Source of the DNA: Gordonia prachuapensis | Lineage (GTDB): Bacteria > Actinomycetota > Actinomycetes > Mycobacteriales > Mycobacteriaceae | Length of the DNA: 64,000 bases | Assembly (NCBI RefSeq): GCF_036350515.1 | Contig: NZ_JAZDUE010000020.1 | Location: forward strand, 35,268-99,267 | Direction: 5' to 3' | Shown: positions 15,261 through 24,345 of the stretch, one piece after another | Position numbering within the stretch: position 1 is the stretch's first letter | How the letters are laid out: each line of letters starts with the position of its first letter | Program-made: the position numbers and the translations under genes | Notes under the pieces: generated by a model | Told to the model about the DNA's origin: nothing | Database searches by the model: none | Seen by the model: only the letters and a program-made list of their open reading frames with translations

Positions 15261-17992
15261 CGCCGGTCCCCGTCGCTCGTGGTCGTCGTCGTGGGCTCCT
15301 GGCTGTCGGGGTCGAGCGGGCCGGGATCGTCGTACGGGATGTTCTCGGCCTCCAGGTTGCGCCGCCGCTCCTGGTACGTGGTGCGGGCGAGCAGCCGGTC
15401 GTGTTCGTCGGGATCGGGCCGGTCCTGGTCGGCGGGATCCGGCTGACCGCGGAAACGATGCCACAACCTGCGCGCGACCAGCAGGACCAGGGCGACACCG
15501 GCGGCGATCGTCACCCAGAACAGTGGCTTGCCGTAGGCGTTGGCGTTCACCGACAGCCGGATCGGCGAGCCGACGGAGATGCCGCTGGATGTGGTCAGCC
15601 CGATGGTGACGGTGATCGCCTCCTCCGATGTCTCCGCCCGGGTGGGCAGTTGGATCTGGCGGGTGCCGCGCGCCGGGATCTCGATGACGCCGAGGTCGCC
15701 GACGTCGAGTTCGGGTGGCGCATCGACGTCGATCCGTACCCGGATCGGCAGGGACAGGTCGTTGCGGACCACGAGCAGTAGCGGGCTGCGTTCCGACGCG
15801 AGGGTGTAGCGGCCGCCCGGATCCAGGATGGTGACCGCATTGCGCATCCGTTGCAGAGTGGCGTCCACCGCGGTGAGCCGGGCCGCACGCTGGCCACGCA
15901 ACTCGGCGCGAACGGCGGGTGAGGTGGTGTCGGGTGTGCGGATCGCGCGCAGCATGTCCTCACGCAGCGGCGCCACATACCGTTCCGGCGTCGCGGCGAC
16001 GTCGGCGGAGCTCATCAGCGACGCCTGCAGCTGGAAGGACAGTGCCGCGTGTTCCTCGATCTCGGCGGCGACCGGATCGGTGACGGACATGCCGAGCGCG
16101 GAGAGCGGACCGACGCCGGCTGGCCGCACGAGCCGGCCGGGGGTGGTGGTCTCGTCGAGCCGGGTGACGACGTCGGCCAGCGGAGCAGGCGTGGCCGCAC
16201 CCGATTCGAGCAGCAGCGTCGCGGTGGTGAACAGGGCGTTCGTGTCGTCGGCCGACGGTGCCCAGTAGGTCGGCGGCACCACGAACTCGCCGCGTCCCGC
16301 GGTGGTGTCACCGCCACCGCCGGCGGTATCGGCGGGAACGTCGATCGCCGGGTAGGCGAGGGCGGCGACCGCGCTCTGCCGGCGCGCCGCGTCGGACTCG
16401 CCGACGAACGACACCTCTTCGTCGGCGGGGGTCAGGGGAGTGGTCTGCGGGTTCCCGCCGAGGGCGGCGAGCGCCGCGGTGACGGGTGCCTGAGTGGTCT
16501 GCACCGTGAGGTCACCCACCCGGTAGCCGCCGGCGGCATCCGGACGTTCCGCGTCGACGCTGCTGGTGGAGGTGACCGCCTTGCCCACCGACGCGTCCTG
16601 GAGGACCTCGGCACCCGTGGCATCGACGGTGCCGAGGGCGGGCACGGCCAGGCCGCGCACGCTGCGCACACCGAGAACCGCGTCGACGATGTCGGCGGGG
16701 CTGGACAGTGCGGCCGCGGTCAGGCCGCTGTCTCCGACGCGTGACAGTGAGGTCAGGTCGGCCTGGGCGAACGGCAGAGCCACGACGCACATCCCGGCGG
16801 CCAGCTCACGCAGCTCGGTCAGCCATTGCAGGGCGGCGGGCTGACCGGTGCCCGGCGTGGTCGTTGACGTCGGGTCCAGCGGGTCGTCGGAGACGACGTA
16901 GCCGAGCGACATCGCGCGCACCGTCACCAGCAGGTCCGGGTCCACGGCCAAACACATGCTCCGGGCCAGCCGGGACTGTTGGCCGGCGGCAGGCGCCGCC
17001 TCGTCCGGCGTGGGTGCCGCCGAACCTGGGGAGGGGGATGCCGATGCGGCGGGCGACGATGCCGGCGGACTCGCCGGCGCCTCCGACGCACCGGCCTCGT
17101 CGCCTGTGTCGTCGCCGTCGGCGGGTTCGCCGGCCACCGACCTCGCGGCCGCCAGCAGGGTGTTGAGCCGGCCGCCGGCGGACAGCGACCGGGCGAGATC
17201 CTCGCCGACCAGACGCACCGGTTCGGTGTTGCCGCCGAGCACACCCGGGGTGAGCTGCGGCGGAGCGGCGAGCGGCCACAGCATGGTCAGCTGCGACGGG
17301 CTCGACAGGTCCGCGGACACCGATCCGTCGGCGCCGAGATCGTTGTCGATGTTCGCGCCGTCGACGTCGGTGCTCGGATCGACGTACTGCTCGGCGCGCG
17401 TCGGGTCCGGCGGCAGCGACAGCACCGGCAGCAGGGTGCGGGACTGCGCGAGCTTGGCCGGGTTGCCGTAGTCGGGGAGACCGTTGACGTTGACGTTGAT
17501 CGGGAAGACGCCGGTGCGTTGGATGTTCAGGCCATCTGCGGCCGACAGACGGGTGGTGAAGCTGAACGTGTCGGTGTCACCGGGACCGAGCTCGTCGGCC
17601 AGGGGCCGGAACGCGGTGGCCGCGCTGACCGGCACCGGCCGCACCGCGAGGCTGCTGCGCAACCCGGCCGCGTCGTCGATCGCCTCACCGCGTTCGACGC
17701 GGATCGACAGGTTCTGCAGCATCCGATCGCCGATGTTCTCCAACCGCCCGGTGACGGTGACGTCGGCGCCACCGCTGCTGGTGACGATCGACGGCGTGAT
17801 CTCGTCGATCGACAAGCGCAGGAAGCCCTCCGAGTCGTCGCCGGCGTCGTCGGACACCGGCGCGGCGTCCGCGAACCCGGCGGCCGGGTTCCCGGCCAGT
17901 GCACACAGCCCGACGACGGCGAGGATCGCCACCCAGGTGGGTGCCGAGCGACGCAGACGAGACCAGAGGCGGACGCGCCGCGGGTCAGGCAT
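15257..17992 (-). CDS. DUF6049 family secreted/membrane protein (Rv3909-like)
   Basis: A 911-residue envelope protein: N-terminal signal/anchor helix (~16-40, TWVAILAVVGLCALAGNPAAGFADAAP with likely cleavage near ADA-AP), a large extracytoplasmic region starting with an Ig-like/COG-type beta domain (LRLSIDEITPSIVTSSGGADVTVTGRLENIGD), and a single C-terminal membrane helix (LFWVTIAAGVALVLLVARRL) before a charged cytoplasmic tail. This layout and the place between nudix and murJ match M. tuberculosis Rv3909, of unknown function. ATG 17992 overlaps the nudix stop by 8 bases and its own stop overlaps murJ by 4, so the three are translationally coupled; a role in peptidoglycan export or its control is inferred. 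Confidence 0.88.
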   Translation of the reverse strand: MPDPRRVRLWSRLRRSAPTWVAILAVVGLCALAGNPAAGFADAAPVSDDAGDDSEGFLRLSIDEITPSIVTSSGGADVTVTGRLENIGDRMLQNLSIRVERGEAIDDAAGLRSSLAVRPVPVSAATAFRPLADELGPGDTDTFSFTTRLSAADGLNIQRTGVFPINVNVNGLPDYGNPAKLAQSRTLLPVLSLPPDPTRAEQYVDPSTDVDGANIDNDLGADGSVSADLSSPSQLTMLWPLAAPPQLTPGVLGGNTEPVRLVGEDLARSLSAGGRLNTLLAAARSVAGEPADGDDTGDEAGASEAPASPPASSPAASASPSPGSAAPTPDEAAPAAGQQSRLARSMCLAVDPDLLVTVRAMSLGYVVSDDPLDPTSTTTPGTGQPAALQWLTELRELAAGMCVVALPFAQADLTSLSRVGDSGLTAAALSSPADIVDAVLGVRSVRGLAVPALGTVDATGAEVLQDASVGKAVTSTSSVDAERPDAAGGYRVGDLTVQTTQAPVTAALAALGGNPQTTPLTPADEEVSFVGESDAARRQSAVAALAYPAIDVPADTAGGGGDTTAGRGEFVVPPTYWAPSADDTNALFTTATLLLESGAATPAPLADVVTRLDETTTPGRLVRPAGVGPLSALGMSVTDPVAAEIEEHAALSFQLQASLMSSADVAATPERYVAPLREDMLRAIRTPDTTSPAVRAELRGQRAARLTAVDATLQRMRNAVTILDPGGRYTLASERSPLLLVVRNDLSLPIRVRIDVDAPPELDVGDLGVIEIPARGTRQIQLPTRAETSEEAITVTIGLTTSSGISVGSPIRLSVNANAYGKPLFWVTIAAGVALVLLVARRLWHRFRGQPDPADQDRPDPDEHDRLLARTTYQERRRNLEAENIPYDDPGPLDPDSQEPTTTTTSDGDRR

Positions 17993-19148
17993 CGCCGGCC
18001 GGCGGACGGCGAGACCGCCGCCGACGCCGACGCGACCGCGCCGGGGGCAACGGTTCGTTGCGGCGCTGATTGCGTGCGGCTGCGGCTCTCTCATAGGCGT
18101 TGGGTTCGGTGCGAATGCTCTCGGCCTCGGATTGGGCCAACCGATTGGGGTCGGCGGCGAGATCGGCGATGACGCCGCGGGCCATCCGGGCCAGTCGCCG
18201 CTCGTCAGAGTACGTGAGCTTTCGGGGCAACTCGTCGAGCGGCACCCACGCCACCTCGCTGACCTCGTAGTCGGCGTCCGACAGCTCGCCACCGATGCTG
18301 CGCAGGAGATAGTGGTGCACCGTCTTGTGGATTCGTTTGCCCTCGCTGACGAACCAGTAGTCGATCTTGCCGAGCGGTGCCACGACGGTGCCGCGGATGC
18401 CGGTCTCCTCGGCCACCTCGCGGATCGCGGTCTGTTCGGCCGTCTCACCGGTCTCGATGTGGCCCTTGGGCAGCGACCACATCATCCGTCCCCGGCGGTC
18501 CATGCGGCCGATCAGCGCGGCGCACAGTTCGGCGGCCGGGAGATCGAGGTCGGAGATGACCAGGCCGCCCGCCGACGTCTCGCGGACCGTGCGCAGGCGT
18601 TCCTGGCCACGGTCGACCCCCTTGCCGTTGCGGCGCCGGTTCTTCGACTTCGTCGCCGACGTGGTGGCGTCGGCGTTGACGGTGTGCGTCAGACCGGTCT
18701 TGGTGATCTTCGCGGTGACCGCGACGAGGTCGGACGGCTTGGGCGGCGACACCCGGGTGTGGGTCGGGTGCAGCTCTTCCTCGACGTGTCCACCGCCGCC
18801 CGCGCGCTTCGGCATCTGGCCGGGGTTGGGGCCGTCACCGCGGTCGGCGGACTTGCCCTCGTCGTGCGGCGTCTCGGTGGTGTTGGAATGTGGCGGCCGG
18901 CGCCCCCGTCGGCGGCGTCCGCGTCGCCCGCGACGGCCGGTTCCGCTGGGGTCATCGGTGGCCGTCGCGGTGCCGCGTGAGTTCGCGCGCGCCAGGTCGG
19001 CCGGTGTCACCTGCCGCCGGGAGCCGGTGTTCGACACCCGCTCGGAATCCGGTTGCGCCTGCTTCCGCTCGGTATCCCTCGGGCCGCGCGCACCCGCCGT
19101 GACGTCGGCGGAGACGTCAGAGGGGTCGGTGGAGGGGTCGGCGGACAC
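17985..19148 (-). CDS. Nudix hydrolase with basic N-terminal extension (MutT4-like, Rv3908)
   Basis: A 387-residue protein. Residues ~1-185 are low-complexity with a strongly basic patch (RRGRRGRRRRGRRP); the Nudix domain follows, with the box GHIETGETAEQTAIREVAEETGI (GX5EX7REUXEEXGU satisfied). The C terminus is again Arg-rich (RSRRRRRRSRRP). Nudix enzymes hydrolyse nucleoside diphosphates linked to X; M. tuberculosis Rv3908 (MutT4) is the positional match, but the substrate here is unknown. The basic ends suggest nucleic acid or membrane association. It is the first gene of the leftward nudix-DUF6049-murJ operon and is divergent from pcnA across a 145-bp gap that must hold both promoters. 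Confidence 0.9.
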   Translation of the reverse strand: MSADPSTDPSDVSADVTAGARGPRDTERKQAQPDSERVSNTGSRRQVTPADLARANSRGTATATDDPSGTGRRGRRGRRRRGRRPPHSNTTETPHDEGKSADRGDGPNPGQMPKRAGGGGHVEEELHPTHTRVSPPKPSDLVAVTAKITKTGLTHTVNADATTSATKSKNRRRNGKGVDRGQERLRTVRETSAGGLVISDLDLPAAELCAALIGRMDRRGRMMWSLPKGHIETGETAEQTAIREVAEETGIRGTVVAPLGKIDYWFVSEGKRIHKTVHHYLLRSIGGELSDADYEVSEVAWVPLDELPRKLTYSDERRLARMARGVIADLAADPNRLAQSEAESIRTEPNAYERAAAARNQRRNEPLPPARSRRRRRRSRRPPAGDA

Positions 19149-19293
19149 GTTTCCGATGCTAGCCGTTGGCCACCTGCCGTTTGCCTGGATGGGCCGCGCT
19201 GCGGCGGTGGTGTCGGTGCGGATGGTCGTCGGTGTGTGCGCCGTTTCACCAGGATTGCGGGGTGAGGATGCGGCGACGGTAGGCTGACTTGCC

Positions 19294-20727
19294 GTGACCG
19301 ACCCGGAACGCCGTACCCGCCTGCTGGCCGGCGCGGCGGTGACCCTGCGTGGTCTGTCCGACGTGCTCGGTTCGCTCGGAGCGGTGTTCGCCGAGGCCGG
19401 CCATGAGCTCTATCTGGTCGGCGGATCGGTGCGGGACGCGGTGCTCGGCCGGCTCGGTGGCGATCTCGACTTCACCACCGACGCCCGACCCGACCAGGTC
19501 ACCGCGCTGATGGCCTCCTGGGCCGACGCGCAGTGGGACACCGGCATCGAGTTCGGCACGGTCAGCGCCCGCAAAGGTGACGCGACCGTCGAGATCACCA
19601 CGTTCCGGGCCGACTCCTACGACCGGGTCGGCCGCAACCCCGAGGTGGTGTTCGGCGACTCGCTCGACGACGACCTGGTGCGTCGGGACTTCACCATCAA
19701 CGCGATGGCGGTTCGGATCGGCCCGGACGGGGCCGCCGACTTCATCGATCCGCTCGACGGGCTCACCGCGCTGCTGGCCGGCGTGATCGACACTCCCGCG
19801 ACCCCGCAGGAATCGTTCAACGACGACCCGCTGCGGATGCTGCGGGCCGTCCGATTCGTCTCCCAGCTGGGATTCCGGGTGGCACCCCGGGTGTTCGACG
19901 CCATCACCGCGATGTCCGAACAGATCGATCGGATCACCGCCGAACGGGTGCGTGCCGAACTCGACAAGATGATCCTCGGGGAGCATCCCCTCGAGGCGAT
20001 CGACGTCATGGTCGACACCGGTCTCGCCGAGCGCGTGCTGCCCGAGGTGCCGGGGATGAAGCTGACGATCGACGAACACCATCAGCACAAGGACGTGTAT
20101 CAGCATTCGCTGACCGTGTTGCGGCAGGCGGTGGATCTCGAGGACGGCGATCCCGATCTGGTGCTGCGGTGGGCGGCGCTGCTGCACGACATCGGCAAAC
20201 CGGCGACGCGGCGGCACGAGCCCGGCGGCGGCGTCAGCTTCCATCACCACGAGGTCGTCGGCGCCAAGATGGTGCGGCGGCGGATGCGTGCCCTGAAGTA
20301 TCCCAAGGCGGTCGTCGACGACGTGTCGCAGCTGGTGTTCCTGCACCTGCGGTTCCACGGGTACGGCGACGGTGCCTGGACCGATTCCGCGGTCCGGCGG
20401 TACGTCACCGACGCGGGGCCGCTGCTCGATCGGCTGCACAAGTTGGTGCGCGCGGACTGCACCACCCGCAACCGGCGCCGCGCCCGTCGGCTGCAGGAGA
20501 ACTACGACCACCTCGAGCACCGGATCGCGGATCTGAAGGCCGCCGAGGATCTCGAACGGGTCCGACCCGACCTGGACGGTAACGCGATCATGGAGCTCCT
20601 CGATCTGCCGCCGGGACCGAAGGTCGGTCAGGCGTGGCGGTATCTCAAGGAGTTGCGTCTCGACCGGGGACCGTTGTCGCGGGACGAGGCCGAGGAGGCG
20701 TTGCGCGAGTGGTGGGCGCAGCAGTAG
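19294..20727 (+). CDS. pcnA: CCA-adding tRNA nucleotidyltransferase / poly(A) polymerase family
   Basis: Builds or repairs the 3' CCA end of tRNAs. A class II nucleotidyltransferase domain opens with YLVGGSVRDAVLGR and the metal-binding GGDLDFTTDA (residues ~40-65), followed by RRDFTINAMAV and the RNA-binding PLRMLRAVRFVSQLGF; an HD domain is present (LLHDIGKP at ~293, then HHHEVVGAKM). Length 477 is typical of actinobacterial CCA enzymes. The start GTG 19294 is the first in frame and lacks a strong ribosome site. The gene is named pcnA in M. tuberculosis (Rv3907c), where it is likewise divergent from the nudix-murJ operon. Confidence 0.95.
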   Translation: MTDPERRTRLLAGAAVTLRGLSDVLGSLGAVFAEAGHELYLVGGSVRDAVLGRLGGDLDFTTDARPDQVTALMASWADAQWDTGIEFGTVSARKGDATVEITTFRADSYDRVGRNPEVVFGDSLDDDLVRRDFTINAMAVRIGPDGAADFIDPLDGLTALLAGVIDTPATPQESFNDDPLRMLRAVRFVSQLGFRVAPRVFDAITAMSEQIDRITAERVRAELDKMILGEHPLEAIDVMVDTGLAERVLPEVPGMKLTIDEHHQHKDVYQHSLTVLRQAVDLEDGDPDLVLRWAALLHDIGKPATRRHEPGGGVSFHHHEVVGAKMVRRRMRALKYPKAVVDDVSQLVFLHLRFHGYGDGAWTDSAVRRYVTDAGPLLDRLHKLVRADCTTRNRRRARRLQENYDHLEHRIADLKAAEDLERVRPDLDGNAIMELLDLPPGPKVGQAWRYLKELRLDRGPLSRDEAEEALREWWAQQ

Positions 20728-20742
20728 CGAACGGCGCCGCAC

Positions 20743-21744
20743 TCAGATCGAGCGTCGGAACGCGCGCGGCGACGTGGCGAACCACCGCCGGAACGCGCGG
20801 TTGAACGCACTCTGTTCGGTGTACCCCAGCAGGACCGCGATCTGCCCGACCTGCATCTCGGGTTGGCCCAGGTAACGGACCGCGAGGTCGCGGCGCTGCT
20901 CGTCGAGAACTGATGCGTAGGTGACGCCTTCGTCCATCAGGCGCCGCTGCAGGGTGCGCCGATGCAGGTGCAGGTGGTCGGCGACCACGTCCGCCGAGTA
21001 GGCGCCGGTCGGCAACAGCCGGCGGATCAGTTCGCCGACCCGGGTCGCCAGCGGTGCACCCGTCTGCGGGAACGCCGACTCCAGATAGGTGGTCGCCAAT
21101 CGGCGGGTCTGCGGGTCGGCGGCATCGATGGTGCGCGCCATCACCTCTCGCGACACCGACAGCCCGCACCAGGTGCTCGAGAACGTGACCGGACAGCCGA
21201 TGAGCCGTTCGTACGATGCGTCGGGACTCATCTGTGCGTGCGGAAGCCAGACCCTGGTGGGTCCGGACGTGCCACCGCTGAGCAGCCGGACGATGCGGGC
21301 GGAGTTCGCCATCGCCAGCTCGTTGGCCTGCCGCAGGTCGTGGACGGCCCGCCGGAGGACGTCGTATCGGATCCGGATGTCCGCGGCCGGTTCTGGTGGC
21401 TCGATCGCCAGGCGCAACGCCGGAGAGTGCGCCGGCATGAACCGCGCGATGGCCGCGATGCCGTCATGGACGGTGGCGGCGTTGCGGGCGATCACCGCCA
21501 CGGGTCCCAGGATCGGCATGCCCTGGCGTTCGGCGAGCCGCATCCCGAAGTCGAGGCAGGACCGGTCGGTGGCCGCGAGGGCGATCAGCCCGGCGAGGGC
21601 GTCGAAGGAGATGAACGTCTCTTCGCGCTGCTCGATGCCCGGCGTCAGGCCGAATTGCGACCGCAGCGGCCCGGGGTCGCCGCCCATCTCGGCGACGAGT
21701 TCGTCGAAGCCGTGTAGGTTGATCGCCCGGATCAGATCGTTCAC
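20743..21744 (-). CDS. AraC family transcriptional regulator (OruR/AraC_binding type)
   Basis: A 333-residue regulator. The C-terminal ~90 residues form a double helix-turn-helix (YSADVVADHLHLHRRTLQRRLMDEGVTYASVLDEQRRDLAVRYL and GQIAVLLGYTEQSAFNRAFRRWFATSPRAFRR). The N-terminal ~190 residues match the arabinose-binding-like domain of the OruR subfamily. It is divergent from a flavin monooxygenase gene; a pair of 15-bp direct repeats 21 bp apart in the gap is the expected binding pattern of an AraC-type activator. It most likely activates the monooxygenase in response to a substrate that cannot be read from sequence. Confidence 0.92.
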   Translation of the reverse strand: MNDLIRAINLHGFDELVAEMGGDPGPLRSQFGLTPGIEQREETFISFDALAGLIALAATDRSCLDFGMRLAERQGMPILGPVAVIARNAATVHDGIAAIARFMPAHSPALRLAIEPPEPAADIRIRYDVLRRAVHDLRQANELAMANSARIVRLLSGGTSGPTRVWLPHAQMSPDASYERLIGCPVTFSSTWCGLSVSREVMARTIDAADPQTRRLATTYLESAFPQTGAPLATRVGELIRRLLPTGAYSADVVADHLHLHRRTLQRRLMDEGVTYASVLDEQRRDLAVRYLGQPEMQVGQIAVLLGYTEQSAFNRAFRRWFATSPRAFRRSI

Positions 21745-21798
21745 CGATGTCCCCGCATCCGCTGTCGCAAGAGGTCTCTACCGCATCAGAGGGACCAT

Positions 21799-21834
21799 TG
21801 TCACGAATTGCCAGAAACCTGTCGCGAATTACCA
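21799..21834 (+). promoter_or_regulatory. Direct-repeat operator for the AraC regulator
   Basis: TGTCACGAATTGCCA (21799-21813) and TGTCGCGAATTACCA (21820-21834) match at 13 of 15 positions with a 21-bp period, two helical turns. They end 37 bp before the monooxygenase ATG, a normal place for an activator site overlapping or abutting -35. Confidence 0.8.
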
Positions 21835-21871
21835 AGTCAGAAATGTGTGAGCACTGACACACTCAACCGTC

Positions 21872-23356
21872 ATGAGCACTCACACCACTCACGTCGACAC
21901 CGTGATCATCGGCGCAGGACTCTCCGGCATCGGCACCGCATGCCATGTGTCCCGCGCATTCCCGGAGCGGTCGATTTCGATCCTGGAACGCCGGGAACGC
22001 GTCGGAGGAACCTGGGACCTGTTCCGCTACCCGGGAATTCGGTCGGACTCCGACATGTTCACCTTCGGTTACGAGTTCCGTCCCTGGCATGATCTGAAGG
22101 TTCTCGCCGACGGGTCGTCGATCCGCCAGTACGTCGAGGACACCGCTGCCGAGTACGACGTGCTCGACAAGGTGCAGTTCGGTGTCCAGGTCCGGACCGC
22201 CGAGTGGTCGTCGGCCGACGAGCGCTGGACGATCACCGCGGTTCACGAGGCCACCGGCGAGACCCGCGTGGTCACCGCGTCCTTCCTGATCAGCTGTACC
22301 GGCTACTACAGCCACGACGAGGGCCACCTCCCGGACTTCGCCGGCATCGACGACTTCGAGGGTCAGGTCGTGCACCCGCAGTTCTGGCCCGAGGATCTCG
22401 ACCACGCCGGCAAGAAGGTCGTCGTCATCGGCAGTGGAGCCACCGCCGTCACCCTCGTCCCGACCATGAGCGAGGACGCCGCGCACGTGACGATGTTGCA
22501 GCGTTCCCCGTCCTACATCTTCTCCATTCCCTCCTACGACAAGATCTCCGAGAAGCTGGGGAAGTGGCTGCCGCAGAGCGCGGTCTACCGGTTCGGTCGC
22601 TGGCGCAACATCGCCGTCCAGCGGGGCATCTACCTGGCCAGCCGCCGGTGGCCCGCCGCGATGCGCAGATTCCTGCTCTCCCAGGTGCGCAGGCAGCTCG
22701 GGCCCGATGTCGACATGACCCACTTCACCCCGAACTACATGCCCTGGGACGAGCGACTGTGCGCGGTACCCAACGGCGACCTGTTCGCGGCCCTGCGGGA
22801 CGGACGTGCGTCCGTGGTCACCGATCACATCGACACCTTCACCGACAAGGGCATCCGCCTTCGGTCGGGCGACGAATTGGAGGCCGACCTCGTCATCACC
22901 GCCACCGGCCTCACCATCCAGATGCTCGGCGGTGTCGAGCTCATCGTCGACGGCCAGGCGCGCCGGTTCGAGGACCAGCTCACCTACAAGGCCACGTTGA
23001 TCGAGGGCATCCCCAACTTCGGCTGGGTGTTCGGCTACACGAACGCGCCGTGGACCCTGAAGTCCGACATCGCCGCCACCTACCTCTGCCGCCTGCTGAC
23101 GCACATGGCGGACAACGGCCATACCGTGGTCGTCCCGCGGGACACCGACGACCAGTCGCTCGGGATCGGCATGCTCGATGCGCTGCAGTCCGGCTATGTC
23201 CAGCGGGCCAAGGACACCCTGCCGCGCCAGGGCAGGTCGGGTCCGTGGCAGGTGCGCATGCACTACGGCCAGGACAAGAAGATGCTGCTCGACGAGCCGG
23301 TCGTCGACGGTCACCTGCAGTTCAGCTCGTCGCGTGCTCTTTCCGCGGCGGTGTGA
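21872..23356 (+). CDS. Flavin-containing monooxygenase (Baeyer-Villiger type)
   Basis: A 494-residue FAD/NADPH monooxygenase. The FAD motif GAGLSGIGTACH is at residues ~12-23, the Baeyer-Villiger fingerprint FxGxxxHxxxWP is met by FEGQVVHPQFWP (~156-167), and the NADPH motif GSGATAVTL is at ~187-195. It closes with ATGLTIQ and the family-typical VFGYTNAPWTLKSD. Related actinobacterial enzymes convert ketones to esters or oxidise sulfur compounds such as ethionamide (EtaA type). It is probably under the divergent AraC regulator. No Shine-Dalgarno is evident before ATG 21872, so a short or leaderless message is possible. Confidence 0.92.
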   Translation: MSTHTTHVDTVIIGAGLSGIGTACHVSRAFPERSISILERRERVGGTWDLFRYPGIRSDSDMFTFGYEFRPWHDLKVLADGSSIRQYVEDTAAEYDVLDKVQFGVQVRTAEWSSADERWTITAVHEATGETRVVTASFLISCTGYYSHDEGHLPDFAGIDDFEGQVVHPQFWPEDLDHAGKKVVVIGSGATAVTLVPTMSEDAAHVTMLQRSPSYIFSIPSYDKISEKLGKWLPQSAVYRFGRWRNIAVQRGIYLASRRWPAAMRRFLLSQVRRQLGPDVDMTHFTPNYMPWDERLCAVPNGDLFAALRDGRASVVTDHIDTFTDKGIRLRSGDELEADLVITATGLTIQMLGGVELIVDGQARRFEDQLTYKATLIEGIPNFGWVFGYTNAPWTLKSDIAATYLCRLLTHMADNGHTVVVPRDTDDQSLGIGMLDALQSGYVQRAKDTLPRQGRSGPWQVRMHYGQDKKMLLDEPVVDGHLQFSSSRALSAAV

Positions 23357-23380
23357 GCGACGCGACCGAGCTCCGAGGAC

Positions 23381-24325
23381 TCACGATGGCGCGAAGAACG
23401 TCGCCGCGCCGGGCGTCACCTCGAACACCGCTGGCAACTCGCCCACGACGTCGCCGTCGATGGACACGAGAGCCGGTGGGTCGCAATAGAGTTCGATCTC
23501 CTTGCCGCGCATCGTGCGGACCATCGGATGATCGACGTGGCGGCCGCTGAACACCTTGGGGAACACGCGGGCGACGGTCAGGCGGGCAAGTCGTGACGGT
23601 CGGCGGCCCAGGGTGAGGTCCATCAGACCATCGGTCATCGACGCGGCCGGGGTGATCTGCATGCCGCCGCCGTAGGAGGTGGTGTTGCCGATGGCCGCGA
23701 ACACCAGGTCGTCGTCGACCTCGACGTCGTCCACGCGGATCTCGTAGTGCCGCGACCGCAGCCCGATCAGTTCGCGCAGGGCGGCGAGCGTGTAGCGCGC
23801 CTGACCGTTGGGCCACGACATCTCGACCGCGCGGGCGGTCACCGACGCGTCGAACCCGGTCGCGGCCACCGTGGAGAACAGCGCACACTGTCCGTCCGGG
23901 AACGTGACCCGCCCGAGGTCGACGGACCGCGTGCGACCCGCGACGATCACCTCGACCGCGGCGGCGACGTCGTCGCGCGGGATGTCCAGATTGCGGGCCA
24001 CGTCGTTGCCGGAACCGGCCGGTATGATCCCGAGCGGTTTGCCCGTGCCGAAGGTGGCTTCGATCGCGAGCCGGATGGTGCCGTCCCCGCCGACCACGAC
24101 GATCCCGTCGCAGTCACCGCGGGCCTCTTTGCCGGCCTGCTCGGCGGCGTCCTGCGCATCCCGGCCGATCACGACCGTGGCCTGCACCCCGCGAGCCGCG
24201 AATTCGGCGACGGCCGTGTCCGCGATGGACCGTCCCGCGCCATGCCGCGCGTGCGGATTGGCCAGCACGGTGACATGGCTGACCCGCACGCTATCCGCGT
24301 GACGGTCGGGGGGCGGGGCTGCCAT
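23381..24325 (-). CDS. Diacylglycerol/lipid kinase family protein
   Basis: A 314-residue kinase of the DAGK_cat/LCB5 family, which phosphorylates diacylglycerol or similar lipids with ATP. The nucleotide-binding features NPHARHGAG (residues ~22) and GGDGTIRLAIEATFG (~78-92) and the SGNDVARNL motif (~103) are all present. The start is ATG 24325; an internal start near VSHVTVL is possible. It is divergent from a TetR-glpD operon across about 20 bp, so the three may be coordinately controlled, linking lipid kinase activity to glycerol-3-phosphate metabolism (inferred). Confidence 0.9.
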   Translation of the reverse strand: MAAPPPDRHADSVRVSHVTVLANPHARHGAGRSIADTAVAEFAARGVQATVVIGRDAQDAAEQAGKEARGDCDGIVVVGGDGTIRLAIEATFGTGKPLGIIPAGSGNDVARNLDIPRDDVAAAVEVIVAGRTRSVDLGRVTFPDGQCALFSTVAATGFDASVTARAVEMSWPNGQARYTLAALRELIGLRSRHYEIRVDDVEVDDDLVFAAIGNTTSYGGGMQITPAASMTDGLMDLTLGRRPSRLARLTVARVFPKVFSGRHVDHPMVRTMRGKEIELYCDPPALVSIDGDVVGELPAVFEVTPGAATFFAPS

Positions 24326-24329
24326 AGGT

Positions 24330-24335
24330 TACGAT
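24330..24335 (+). promoter_or_regulatory. -10 element of a leaderless tetR-glpD promoter
   Basis: TACGAT at 24330-24335 lies 10 bases before ATG 24346, the spacing expected for a leaderless actinobacterial transcript. It sits within the ~20-bp divergent gap; ATGTTACACAT here may be the regulator's binding site. Confidence 0.55.
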
Positions 24336-24345
24336 GTTACACATC

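Noticed and set aside
12579..15446. A 955-residue open frame on the plus strand opposite murJ
   Set aside because: It is an antisense shadow of the MurJ frame in high-GC DNA, with His/Gly/Arg-rich composition and no domain.
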